A model generated the notes under the pieces. The model was not told where the DNA came from and made no database searches. It worked only from the letters and a program-made list of their open reading frames with translations. From Catellatospora sp. IY07-71 (GTDB lineage: Bacteria; Actinomycetota; Actinomycetes; Mycobacteriales; Micromonosporaceae), in NCBI RefSeq assembly GCF_018326265.1, contig NZ_AP023360.1, forward strand, positions 2,967,501-3,031,500: a stretch of 64,000 nt of DNA, given 5' to 3'. How positions within the stretch are numbered: position 1 is the first letter of the stretch; every line of letters begins with the position of its first letter. Position numbers and translations under genes: made by a program. Positions 9,064 to 17,097 of the stretch are shown here, piece after piece.

Positions 9064-10006
9064 GCGGTGGAGGGGGGTGGTGGGGGGAGAGGCGGACGGC
9101 TTCGGTGTAGGTGTCCTCGGCGTAGGCGATGAGGCGCGGGGAGACGTGGGCGGCGGGGGAGGAGGGGTGCCAGCCGATGAGGTGGCGCCAGCGGAGGGGG
9201 GTGCCGGCCAGGGGGACTACGCGGACGCCGGAGACCTCGCGGAAGGTGGGCTGGCACAGGGCCACCACGTTGCCGCCGCGGACCAGGTCGGTGCAGCCGC
9301 CGAGGTCGTTCTCGTGGATGGGGGTGGGGGTGAAGCCGGCGCGGGCGCAGGCGGCGGCGAAGCACTCGGCGAAGCAGCCGTCGCCCGGGGTGGCCGCCCA
9401 GCGCGAGCCGGCCAGGGCGGACAGCTCGACCTCGGCGGCGTCGGCGTACGGGTGGGACTCCGGCAGCAGTGCGCACACCGGGGCCATGGCGACGGTGTGC
9501 CAGGCCAGGCGTCCCTCCTCGGGCGGGGACGCGTCGCCGCAGGTGCCGATCAGCGCGAAGTCGAGCCGGGCGTCCAGCAGCATCGCGGCCAGCTCCGATG
9601 AGGACCAGGACGGGTACGTGCTCAGCTGGGCGCTGGGCTGCGCGGCGGCGAGCCGGTGCACCACCCCGCCGATGAGCGGGCCGTTGACCGCGCCGATGCG
9701 GTAGCCGGGCAGCCCGTCCTCGCCGCCGGCCTGCGCGGCCCCGGCGAACTGGGCCGCCTCCTCCTGCAGGCCCTGCACCGCGGGCAGCAACACCCGGGCG
9801 CGGGCCAGCACCAGGTCGCCGAGCGGGGTGGGCCGGGCGCCCCGGCGGTCGCGCTCGAACAGCTGCCCGCCGAAGGCGCGCTCGATGCGCTGCAGCTGGG
9901 TGGTGAGCGCGGGCGCGGCGAGGCCGAGCGCCGCCGCCGCCTTCGTGACGCTGCCGGCGTCGGCGATCGCGCAGACGACCCGCAGGTGCCGCAGCTCCAA
10001 CCTCAC
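9059..10006 (-). CDS. LysR-family transcriptional regulator
   Basis: The 315-residue protein has an N-terminal LysR winged helix (LRHLRVVCAIADAGSVTKAA, then LAAPALTTQLQRIERAFGGQ, LFERDRRG) and a C-terminal substrate-binding domain. The helix-turn-helix matches family consensus with slight differences (APALTTQL rather than QPALS). GTG 10006 is preceded by TAGCAT at 6 nt, a leaderless-type promoter. It is divergent from an MFS transporter, whose expression it probably controls. The stop codon lies inside repeat B1. Confidence 0.88.
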   Translation of the reverse strand: MRLELRHLRVVCAIADAGSVTKAAAALGLAAPALTTQLQRIERAFGGQLFERDRRGARPTPLGDLVLARARVLLPAVQGLQEEAAQFAGAAQAGGEDGLPGYRIGAVNGPLIGGVVHRLAAAQPSAQLSTYPSWSSSELAAMLLDARLDFALIGTCGDASPPEEGRLAWHTVAMAPVCALLPESHPYADAAEVELSALAGSRWAATPGDGCFAECFAAACARAGFTPTPIHENDLGGCTDLVRGGNVVALCQPTFREVSGVRVVPLAGTPLRWRHLIGWHPSSPAAHVSPRLIAYAEDTYTEAVRLSPHHPPPPR

Positions 10007-10109
10007 CCGCCGATGCTAAGGCCGCCCGTGGCACCCCGTGAAGGGCCCTTTCCAGGATGGACGGAGATCGAAACCCGTCGGTAGGGTGCGGGTGGAGCGG
10101 GAGGTCGGG

Positions 10110-11702
10110 ATGGAGAAGCGGCGCAGGGCTGCGCTGATCGGGCTGCTGGGCGCCGAGCTCGTGTCCACCGTCGGCTCGCGCATGTCCTTTCTGGCCATAC
10201 CGTGGCTGGTGCTGGTGACCACGGACGACCCCACCCTGGTCGGCGTCGTCGCGTTCGCGGAGGCGCTGCCCTACATCCTGGCGGGCATCTTCGGCACGCC
10301 GCTGGCGGACCGGTTCGGGGTGCGCGAGGTGTCCATCGTGACGGACCTCGGCAGCGCGCTGGTGATGGGCGCCGTGGCGGCCTTCGGCAGCGCCGACTTC
10401 ACCCTGCTGGTGGTGCTGATCGCGGTGCTGGGCGCGCTCCGCGGGGTGGGCGACAAGTCGAAGCGGGTGCTGCTCCCGCCGGTGGTCGAGGCGTCGGGTA
10501 CGCCGATGGCCAGGGTCACCGCGGTGTTCTCCGCCCTGAACCGCACCGCCATGGTGATCGGCGCGGCGCTGGCCGGGGTGCTCATCGCGTGGCTCGGGCC
10601 GGTGGGCGCGATCTGGGCCGACGCGGCGACGTTCGCCGGCTGCGCCGCGGTGGTGGCGGTGCTGGTCCGCATCACCAAGGAGCAGAACAGGCCGGCTCGG
10701 GCCGAGGGCGAGTCCTACCTGGACAGCCTCAAGGCCGGGTACGCCTTCCTGCGCGGGGAGCGGCTGCTGCGCAGCCTGGTCGGCATGATGTTCGTGACGA
10801 ACCTGTTCAACCAGGCCAGCGCGGTGGTGTTCATCCCGCTGTGGGTACGCGAGCACCTGGACTCGCCCGTGGCGCTGGGCTGGATCGGCGGGGCGTTCGC
10901 GCTGGGCGCGATCGCGGGCGGGGCGGCGTTCGCGGCGCTGGTCACCCGCCTGCCGCGCTACGCGTCGCTGGTGGCCGGGTATCTGGTGGGCGGCTCGCCG
11001 CGCTTCCTGGTGCTGGCGTTCAGCGACGACCTGCGGGTGGCGCTGGCGGTGACGTTCCTGTCCGGGGTGGCCATGTCGTCGGTGAACCCCACCTACGGCC
11101 TGCTGATGTTCCAGCGGGTGCCGCGCGGGATGCAGGCGCGGGTGTTCGGGCTGACCGGCGCGGTCACCTTCGGCGGCATCCCGCTCGGCGGCATGGTGGG
11201 CGCCTGGTCGGCGGAGGCGCTGGGCCTGGACGGCGGGCTGCTGCTGGCGGGCGCGGCGTACTTCGCGGCCACGCTGACGCCGGTCGTCGGCTGGCGCAGG
11301 TGGCGGCAGATCGACGACCTGAAGCCCGGCGCGGCCCCGGCGGAGCCGCCGCTGTGGCAGGAGTACCTGTCCGAGCTGGGCCGCCGGGCCGGGGTGCTGG
11401 ACACCGGCCCGGCGGTGCCGGTCTCGGTCACGCTCGCGTACGCCGACGGCGGCTGGACGGTGACCGCGCGGCGGGGCCGGCGCAGGCTGTCGCGGCCGGC
11501 CCCGATCTCGGCGGCGCAGGCGCTGCGGCACGTCGCGGTGCTGGACGTGCCCGCGGCGGCCGAGGCGGTGGCGCAGGTGCACACCGACGACCGGCGGCGG
11601 CTGGCGGTGGTGCGGGCCAACCTGGCCGCGGCCGAATCGGCGCTGGCGGAGCTGCGGGCGGCTCAGTGGCCGGGCGACCAGCCCGGGGAGCGGCCCAGGT
11701 AG
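10110..11702 (+). CDS. Major facilitator superfamily transporter with soluble C-terminal extension
   Basis: This 530-residue protein has about 12 membrane helices in its first 400 residues and resembles the MFS_3 / enterobactin-exporter-like group (VGVVAFAEALPYILAGIFGTPLADRFG). After the last helix there are about 120 soluble residues (from near DLKPGAAPAEPP) with no clear match, unusual for this family. ATG 10110 follows GGGAGG. It is divergent from the LysR regulator. Its 3' end overlaps the converging TIGR03086 gene by 40 bp. Drug or metabolite efflux is the likely role; the substrate is unknown. Confidence 0.85.
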   Translation: MEKRRRAALIGLLGAELVSTVGSRMSFLAIPWLVLVTTDDPTLVGVVAFAEALPYILAGIFGTPLADRFGVREVSIVTDLGSALVMGAVAAFGSADFTLLVVLIAVLGALRGVGDKSKRVLLPPVVEASGTPMARVTAVFSALNRTAMVIGAALAGVLIAWLGPVGAIWADAATFAGCAAVVAVLVRITKEQNRPARAEGESYLDSLKAGYAFLRGERLLRSLVGMMFVTNLFNQASAVVFIPLWVREHLDSPVALGWIGGAFALGAIAGGAAFAALVTRLPRYASLVAGYLVGGSPRFLVLAFSDDLRVALAVTFLSGVAMSSVNPTYGLLMFQRVPRGMQARVFGLTGAVTFGGIPLGGMVGAWSAEALGLDGGLLLAGAAYFAATLTPVVGWRRWRQIDDLKPGAAPAEPPLWQEYLSELGRRAGVLDTGPAVPVSVTLAYADGGWTVTARRGRRRLSRPAPISAAQALRHVAVLDVPAAAEAVAQVHTDDRRRLAVVRANLAAAESALAELRAAQWPGDQPGERPR

Positions 11703-12238
11703 GCGACGAGCTGGTCACCGGTGGCGGCGCCCGCGGGCGGCTCGACCATCACGCCGAACGCCTTGCTGGGCCGGTCGGTCGGCCAGCGCAGGGCGATCTT
11801 CATGGCCGCTGCGCTCAGCTCGGGGTCCAGCGCCGCGTCGGCGCCGATCGACTTGGCCACGTCCCACCCGTGCACCAGGAAGTCGACGAAGTGCATGCCG
11901 AGCACGGTCGGGGCGGTGAAGGTGCCGTAGCCGTACACCTCGATCTTGCGGTCGAGCAGGGTGCGGTCGCTGAAGGCCTTGGTGACCAGGGCTGCCGACT
12001 CGGCGTACGCCTTGCGCGGGTCGGCGGGCGGCGTCAGGTCGTCCCAGACCTCCGGCACCGTCGGCTTGCCCGCGGCGGCGGCGGCGAAGCCGCGGTTGTG
12101 GCCGATCATGTGCCCGAGCAGCTGGCCGAGGGTCCAGTCGCCGCACGGCGTGGGCCGGGCGAGGTCGGCGCGCTTGACGCGGTTGACGGCGGCGCCGGCC
12201 GCGGCGAGCGCGCGCCGGTCGAGGTCACGTAGGTCCAT
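11663..12238 (-). CDS. TIGR03086-family metal-binding protein (DinB / mycothiol-maleylpyruvate isomerase-like)
   Basis: The 191-residue protein carries the TIGR03086 signature PTPCGDWTLGQLLGHMIGHN near the N-terminus, where histidines of the four-helix DinB fold bind a divalent metal. FVDFLVHGWDVAKS is the second helix signature with the downstream histidine. Members are mostly of unknown activity; some related proteins use mycothiol. ATG 12238 lies 7 nt after TAGGGT, so a leaderless start is likely. It converges with the MFS gene, overlapping it by 40 bp. Confidence 0.83.
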   Translation of the reverse strand: MDLRDLDRRALAAAGAAVNRVKRADLARPTPCGDWTLGQLLGHMIGHNRGFAAAAAGKPTVPEVWDDLTPPADPRKAYAESAALVTKAFSDRTLLDRKIEVYGYGTFTAPTVLGMHFVDFLVHGWDVAKSIGADAALDPELSAAAMKIALRWPTDRPSKAFGVMVEPPAGAATGDQLVAYLGRSPGWSPGH

Positions 12239-12415
12239 GTGTCGAACCCTAGTGCCGCAGGTGGGCGCGCTCCAGTGGTGTCCCGTCCCCGTGACGAAAA
12301 CGCGCGGTCTGTCCAATCAGCTGAGTGAGCAGAAGTTGATTCATGCAAGGATCTCAGTGCCCACGATCCGCGACGGGCGTTCGGCGCAGCGCCGCGCCCA
12401 AGGAGGTTTCGCCCT

Positions 12416-13669
12416 GTGAAGCACCCCTCGACCCGCCGGCCGCTGCTCGCCGGCGTGGTGCTGGCCGCGACACTCGCCCTGCTGGCCGGTCCCGGTGGCG
12501 GCGCCACCGCCGGAAACAAGGACGCCTGGGTCGGCTCCTGGTCGGCCGCGCCCACCGGGGCGGGCGCGGGCCTGTCCGGCACCGGCTTCGCCGACCAGAC
12601 CATCCGCATGATCGTGCACACCTCGGTGGGCGGCAGCGCGGCCCGGATCCGGCTGTCCAACACCTTCGGCACGGGGGCGGTCACCATCGGGCACGCCACC
12701 CTGGCCCGGCCGGACGCCGCCACGCCCGCCCTGACCGACGTGCTGCCCGCCAGCGTCGCGGAGCTGACCTTCAACGGCGCGCCCGGCATCACCATCCCCA
12801 AGGGCGGCCAGGTCGTCAGCGACCCGCTGCCGGTGGCCGTGCCGGAGCTGTCCGACCTGGTGGTGAGCATCTACCTGCCGGTGCCGACCGGCCCGGCGAC
12901 CTGGCACTGGACCGCGCGCCAGGCGGCGTACTACGGCGCGGGCGACACCGCCGCGGAGCCGACCGGCGCGACCCTGACCGGCACCCGGAACTCGTGGTTC
13001 TTCCTCACCGGCGTCGACGTGCTGAGCCGCCGCTCGCCCGGCGCGGTGGCGGTGCTCGGCGACTCGATCACCGACGGCAGCCAGTCCACCCTCAACGGCA
13101 ACGCCCGCTGGACCGACCGGCTGGCCGCGCGGCTGCTGGCGGGGAACTCGCCGCACTCCGAGGTCGGTGTGCTCAACCAGGGCCTGGCCGGCAACACGGT
13201 CAACCACGACGGCACCGAGATCGGCTACGCCGAGCTGGGCGTCAACGGCCTGGCCCGGTTGCAGCGCGACGTGTTCAGCCAGACCGGGGTGCGCACGCTG
13301 GTGCTGGTGCTCGGCATCAACGACATCCAGATCCACGGCGACGCCCCCGACAAGATCGTTGGAGGGTTGCGGCAGCTCATCGCGCAGGGCCGGACCGCCG
13401 GGCTGGACGTGGTGGTGTCGACGGTGACCCCGTTCGAGGGCTTCTCGTCGTGGACGCCGGAGAAGGAGCAGACCCGGCTCGCCGTGAACGAGTGGCTGCG
13501 TACGCACCGGGGTGAGTTCAGCGGGCTGGTCGACTTCGACGAGCTGCTGCGCGACCCGGCGGCGCCGTCGAAGCTGCGCGCCGAGTGGGACAGCGGCGAC
13601 CACATCCACCCCAACGACGCCGGCTACCAGGCGATGGCGGACTTCGTGCCGCTGTGGCTGATCTCCTGA
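12416..13669 (+). CDS. Secreted SGNH/GDSL hydrolase
   Basis: The 417-residue product has a signal peptide (hydrophobic segment to about residue 32). AVLGDSITDG holds the nucleophile serine (block I), QGLAGNT gives block II glycine, GINDI gives block III asparagine, and DHIHPNDAGYQAMAD gives the Asp-His pair of block V. This set defines SGNH esterases acting on acylated sugars, lipids or polysaccharides outside the cell. The GTG start at 12416 is preceded by AAGGAGGT. An ATP-grasp gene follows after 12 nt with its own ribosome-binding site, probably in the same transcript. Confidence 0.88.
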   Translation: MKHPSTRRPLLAGVVLAATLALLAGPGGGATAGNKDAWVGSWSAAPTGAGAGLSGTGFADQTIRMIVHTSVGGSAARIRLSNTFGTGAVTIGHATLARPDAATPALTDVLPASVAELTFNGAPGITIPKGGQVVSDPLPVAVPELSDLVVSIYLPVPTGPATWHWTARQAAYYGAGDTAAEPTGATLTGTRNSWFFLTGVDVLSRRSPGAVAVLGDSITDGSQSTLNGNARWTDRLAARLLAGNSPHSEVGVLNQGLAGNTVNHDGTEIGYAELGVNGLARLQRDVFSQTGVRTLVLVLGINDIQIHGDAPDKIVGGLRQLIAQGRTAGLDVVVSTVTPFEGFSSWTPEKEQTRLAVNEWLRTHRGEFSGLVDFDELLRDPAAPSKLRAEWDSGDHIHPNDAGYQAMADFVPLWLIS

Positions 13670-13681
13670 CGGGAGGGTGAC

Positions 13682-14929
13682 ATGGCCGCGCACGACGACC
13701 GCCCGCTGCTGCTGATGGTCCGCACGGGCAAGCGCGAGTTCCGGGAGTACCTGCTGCGCTCGCTCGCCCCGGCGTACCGGGTGCACATGTTCACCGGGGT
13801 CGCGCCCACCTGGGAGCAGGAGTACATCGACGGCGCCACGGAGCTGGGGGCGCTGCTCGACGTGCCGGCCATGGCCGAGGCCGCCCGGCGGCTCGGTGCC
13901 ACCCCGGCGGGGGTGATGACCTGGGACGAGGCGCGTACGCCGCAGACCGCCGCGCTCGCCGCCGCGTTGGGCCTGCCCGGCGATCCGGCGGCCGTCGCGC
14001 GCTGCCGCGACAAGCAGCGCACCCGCCGCGCGCTGGCCGCGGCGGGCGTGCCGCAGCCGGAGTCGGTGCCGGTGGGCTCGCTGGAGCAGGCCGGTGCCGA
14101 GGCGGCCCGGATCGGCTACCCCGTGGTCCTCAAGCCGAGCGACCTCGCGCTCAGCGTCGGCGTGATCAAGGTGGACGGTCCGGAGCAGCTGGCCCCGGCG
14201 TGGGAGTTCACCACCGGCGTCCGGCACGGCGCGCTGCCCGACTGGCGGCCGCAGGTGCTGCTGGAGGAGTACGTCTCCGGCGAGGAGATCAGCGTCGACG
14301 CGGCCGTGCACCGGGGCGAGGTGACCCCGCTCTGCGTGGCCCGCAAGGAGCTGGGGCACCGGCCGTACTGCATCGAGATCGGACACTACGTGCACGGCGA
14401 CGACCCGCTGCGCCACGACGAGGACCTGCGGCGGCTGCTGCGGGACGCGCACGCGGCGCTGGGGTTCACCGACGGGGTGACCCATACCGAGATCATGCTC
14501 ACCGCGCGCGGGCCCCGGATCATCGAGGTCAACGCGCGGCTGGGCGGCGACATGATCCCGTACCTGGGGCTGCGCGCCACCGGCGTGGACACGGCGCTCG
14601 CCGCCGCCGCGACGGCCTGCGGCAAACCGCCGCAGGCGGTCGCGGACCGCAAGCTCGTCGCGGGGGTGCGCTTCTTCTACCCGGCCCGGCCCGGCACGGT
14701 GATCGAGTCGCTCGGCTTCGACCGGGCCGGGCTGCCCCCGGCCGTCGACGAGCTGGCGCTGCTGGCCGAGCCGGGCGACCGGCGCTCACCGCCGCCCGAG
14801 GGCACGGTCAACGGCCGCGTCGCCTTCGCCACCGCGGTCGCGCCGACCGCGGAGGAGTGCCGCGAGGCGCTGGACGCCGCGGGGGCCGCGCTGCGGGTCA
14901 ACGGCGAGCCTCCGGCTCCGCACGCCTGA
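13682..14929 (+). CDS. ATP-grasp carboxylate-amine/thiol ligase-like enzyme
   Basis: The 415-residue protein has a pre-ATP-grasp domain (to about 105) and a full ATP-grasp domain: YPVVLKPSDLALSVGV (lysine and glycine-rich loop), VLLEEYVSGEEISVD, THTEIMLTARGPRIIEVNARLGG with the Mg-binding Glu/Asn. It resembles carnosine-synthase/BL00235-like ligases that couple amino acids. It lies directly behind a secreted SGNH hydrolase, but I see no functional link. ATG 13682 follows GGGAGGG. The product is unknown; dipeptide or amide synthesis is the most likely chemistry. Confidence 0.78.
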   Translation: MAAHDDRPLLLMVRTGKREFREYLLRSLAPAYRVHMFTGVAPTWEQEYIDGATELGALLDVPAMAEAARRLGATPAGVMTWDEARTPQTAALAAALGLPGDPAAVARCRDKQRTRRALAAAGVPQPESVPVGSLEQAGAEAARIGYPVVLKPSDLALSVGVIKVDGPEQLAPAWEFTTGVRHGALPDWRPQVLLEEYVSGEEISVDAAVHRGEVTPLCVARKELGHRPYCIEIGHYVHGDDPLRHDEDLRRLLRDAHAALGFTDGVTHTEIMLTARGPRIIEVNARLGGDMIPYLGLRATGVDTALAAAATACGKPPQAVADRKLVAGVRFFYPARPGTVIESLGFDRAGLPPAVDELALLAEPGDRRSPPPEGTVNGRVAFATAVAPTAEECREALDAAGAALRVNGEPPAPHA

Positions 14930-14963
14930 ACGGGCGACGGCTCGGCCACCGGCCGGGCACCGG

Positions 14964-15007
14964 CGAAGCGCCCGCCGAGCCGCTCCGGCGGCCGGGCGGG
15001 CGCTTCG
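14964..15007. terminator. Bidirectional terminator-like hairpin
   Basis: Perfect 13-bp arms CGAAGCGCCCGCC (14964-14976) and 14995-15007 enclose an 18-nt loop between two converging genes. No T-run is present, as is usual in high-GC actinobacteria. Confidence 0.65.
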
Positions 15008-15024
15008 AGATCACCGGCCGGGGG

Positions 15025-15888
15025 TCACCACTCGTAGCCGAGGTGCTCCACGAGGTTGCCGTAGCGGTCGCGGAGGGCGGCCAGGTGGGTGGCGGTCAGG
15101 TGGTTGCGCCAGTCCCCGGCCACGCCCCGGCGGTAGTGGCTGTGCACATCCTCCTGGCCGCGCTCGCGGCCCTTGGCCAGCCGGCTGAACGAGAACCGGG
15201 CGCACGCGTTGGCCGGATACGCACCCGGCAGCCGGTGGATCGGCAGCCGGGGCAGCACCATGCGCGGGTAGGCCAGCACCTTGGGCGTCTCGCGGCGGGC
15301 GGCGAGGTTCCACTTCACCGCGGCCCTGCGCAGCCGCTCCGGGCCGGAGCCGTCCGGGGTGAGCAGGTCCAGGTGGCCGAGGATGGTGGACCAGCTCTTC
15401 ACCGGATCGGCGATGGCGTCCTCCATGCGCACCTCGAGGATGCTCGGGTGGGTGTAGTCCCACTCCGCCATCGGGTCCAGGAACATCGAGCTGAACTCCA
15501 CCTCGGCCAGCAGGCCGTCCGCCTCGTCGAGGTGGCGCAGGTTGCGCCGGTGCTCCACCAGCGCGGGCCAGGGCAGGCCGCCGACCACCTCGGGATGGCT
15601 GTTGAGGTGGCTGAAGTAGCCGGACACGATGATGTCGCGCGGGTCGCGGATCAGGTGGAACGCCCGCATCTCGGGCAGCGTATCGACCCATGCCCGCTGC
15701 GCGTTGGTCATGATCAGCAGGTCGGGCCGGGTGGCGCGGATCATGTCGCCGAGCGAGTCGTACGGCGCCCACTGCTCGGGCACGTGGATCGTGACGACCT
15801 TGAGGTCCAGCGCGTACGCCGCCTCGTGCAGGATGGATCTGGCCCAGGTCGACGCGGACTTGTGCCGCCCGAAATACGCCCGAAGCAA
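15025..15888 (-). CDS. PAPS-dependent sulfotransferase-like protein
   Basis: The 287-residue protein fits the sulfotransferase fold. FGRHKSASTW at the N-terminus matches the 5'-phosphosulfate loop, RDPRDIIVSGYFS the 3'-phosphate loop, and YRRGVAGDWRNHLT the late RKGxxGDWK-like motif. It transfers sulfate from PAPS to an unknown acceptor. I chose TTG 15888: GGGAG lies 6 nt upstream and conserved sequence begins at once. The in-frame ATG at 15963 lies inside the likely -10 box of this gene's own promoter, so it cannot be the start. No PAPS-synthesis genes are nearby. Confidence 0.72.
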   Translation of the reverse strand: MLRAYFGRHKSASTWARSILHEAAYALDLKVVTIHVPEQWAPYDSLGDMIRATRPDLLIMTNAQRAWVDTLPEMRAFHLIRDPRDIIVSGYFSHLNSHPEVVGGLPWPALVEHRRNLRHLDEADGLLAEVEFSSMFLDPMAEWDYTHPSILEVRMEDAIADPVKSWSTILGHLDLLTPDGSGPERLRRAAVKWNLAARRETPKVLAYPRMVLPRLPIHRLPGAYPANACARFSFSRLAKGRERGQEDVHSHYRRGVAGDWRNHLTATHLAALRDRYGNLVEHLGYEW

Positions 15889-15920
15889 GGTTGGCTCCCG
15901 ATTAAAGTCCTGATGGGACG

Positions 15921-15990
15921 CATTGTCGACGCAGCGCGATTGCTGCGTTGACAATGAGTACATCTATCCAGAGCGGATCAGGACTGTCAA
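15921..15990 (-). promoter_or_regulatory. Sulfotransferase promoter with a palindromic operator at the transcription start
   Basis: On the minus strand, TTGACA (15990-15985) is a perfect -35 and TAGATG (15966-15961) an acceptable -10 with an 18-bp spacer. Just downstream, CATTGTCGACGCAG (15921-15934) and CTGCGTTGACAATG (15943-15956) form 14-bp arms with one mismatch. The palindrome covers the predicted start of transcription, so a dimeric repressor is likely. It would lie in a leader of about 65 nt. Confidence 0.6.
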
Positions 15991-16017
15991 TGGAGCCCGG
16001 TCGATGACCGGCCTGGC

Positions 16018-16758
16018 TCAGGTCGCCGTACCGGCCGCCGGCAGCGGCCCGGTCGCGGTGCTGCCGCCCGAGCAGGGCGCCCCCGGCTCCGGCGCCGCGT
16101 TGAGCCGTGCGGCCGCGATGAACGCCGTCAGGCGCGAGTCGTCGGCGCGGTCCAGCTTGAGCTGGTAACCCCACGCCTGCACGGAGATCGGGGCGTCCTG
16201 CCCGGGGAACGGGCTGAGCATCAGGTAGTCGCGCGCGGACACCAGCCCGGCCAGCGCCTGCACGTCGGCGTCGGCCAGCCCGGGACGGTAGGTGATCCAC
16301 ACCGCACCGTGCTCCAGGCTGTGCACCGCCCGCTCCGAGGCGATCGGTTCGGTGTAGACCATGCCGGTGCAGGTCTGCCACTCCATGTAGTGCTCCCCGC
16401 CCACCGGCGGCTGCTGCGGGTAGTCCACCGGGCCGGGCGCGTGGTTCTGGCTCAGCGTGCCGGGGGAGAAGTAGTCGCGTACGCCCTCGATCGAGGTGAG
16501 CACGTCACGCCAGTTGTCCGCGGTGATCGGCGGCAGCGTCTGCCCGGCCGCCGGCCCGGACGGGGCGTTCTCGCGCGCCTGGTACACCAGGTAGCCGCCC
16601 ACGCCGAGGCCGGAGCAGGCGCACAGCAGCAGCACCAGGCCGCCCACCAGCCACGGCCACACCGCCTTCGACTGCTGCGGCTGAGCGTACGGCGGCAGCT
16701 GCTGCGGCTGGCCGTACGGCTGGCCCTGCGGCTCGTGCTGCGGCTGGAACTCCACCAT
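16018..16758 (-). CDS. DUF3105 membrane-anchored protein
   Basis: The 246-residue protein has a Gln/Pro-rich cytoplasmic N-terminus (to about 30), one membrane helix (WPWLVGGLVLLLCACSGLGVGGYLV) and an extracellular DUF3105 domain with PPVGGEHYMEWQTCTGMVY and SLEHGAVWITYRPGL. The histidine and cysteine in this domain are conserved in the family, whose function is unknown. GGGAGG precedes ATG 16758. A Pro/Gly/Ala-rich tail follows the domain. Confidence 0.78.
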   Translation of the reverse strand: MVEFQPQHEPQGQPYGQPQQLPPYAQPQQSKAVWPWLVGGLVLLLCACSGLGVGGYLVYQARENAPSGPAAGQTLPPITADNWRDVLTSIEGVRDYFSPGTLSQNHAPGPVDYPQQPPVGGEHYMEWQTCTGMVYTEPIASERAVHSLEHGAVWITYRPGLADADVQALAGLVSARDYLMLSPFPGQDAPISVQAWGYQLKLDRADDSRLTAFIAAARLNAAPEPGAPCSGGSTATGPLPAAGTAT

Positions 16759-16798
16759 GGCGGGCCTCCCCGGGACTCGTCTCGCCCCGGCGATCCTG

Positions 16799-17074
16799 TC
16801 AGACGGTGGGCCGGATGTCGAAGCCGGACAGGCCCTCGGGCGTCTCGTCGAAGACCGCGACGTCGTCGACGATCGCCAGTTCGGGCCCCTGCCGGGTCCA
16901 CGCGACCAGGCGGTCCACCTGCTCCGGCGCACCCTCGAACACCGCCTCGACGGTGCGGTCGGCCCGGTTGCGCACCCAGCCGCCCAGCCCGGCGTCCCGG
17001 GCCAGCCTGCGGCAGGTGTCGCGGTAGTAGACGCCCTGGACCTCGCCGGAGATCACAACCCGCTTGCGGATCAT
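16799..17074 (-). CDS. acyP: Acylphosphatase
   Basis: The 91-residue protein is the standard acylphosphatase length. SGEVQGVYYRDTCRRLA holds the phosphate loop and catalytic arginine (Arg18), and GGWVRNRADRTVEAVFEG holds the catalytic asparagine (Asn36). It hydrolyses carboxyl-phosphate bonds in the cytoplasm. ATG 17074 lies 6 nt from TACGGT, a -10 that overlaps the -10 of the divergent polX gene. Confidence 0.92.
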   Translation of the reverse strand: MIRKRVVISGEVQGVYYRDTCRRLARDAGLGGWVRNRADRTVEAVFEGAPEQVDRLVAWTRQGPELAIVDDVAVFDETPEGLSGFDIRPTV

Positions 17075-17097
17075 CCCTGAACCGTAGACTGGACCGT
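17075..17097. promoter_or_regulatory. Compact bidirectional leaderless promoter (acyP / polX)
   Basis: The two start codons are 23 bp apart. Leftward, TACGGT (17086-17081) sits 6 nt before the acyP ATG. Rightward, TAGACT (17085-17090) sits 7 nt before the polX ATG. The two -10 boxes share the TA at 17085-17086, so each gene should be transcribed without a leader and the two promoters should compete. Confidence 0.6.

Noticed and set aside
8922-11582. 886-codon minus-strand frame across the LysR and MFS genes
   Set aside because: Low-complexity Arg/Gly/Ala/His-rich product, overlapping well-supported genes in other frames.
15889-15963. 25 additional N-terminal codons of the sulfotransferase
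   Set aside because: They fall inside the promoter and operator, and the conserved family sequence begins only at TTG 15888.
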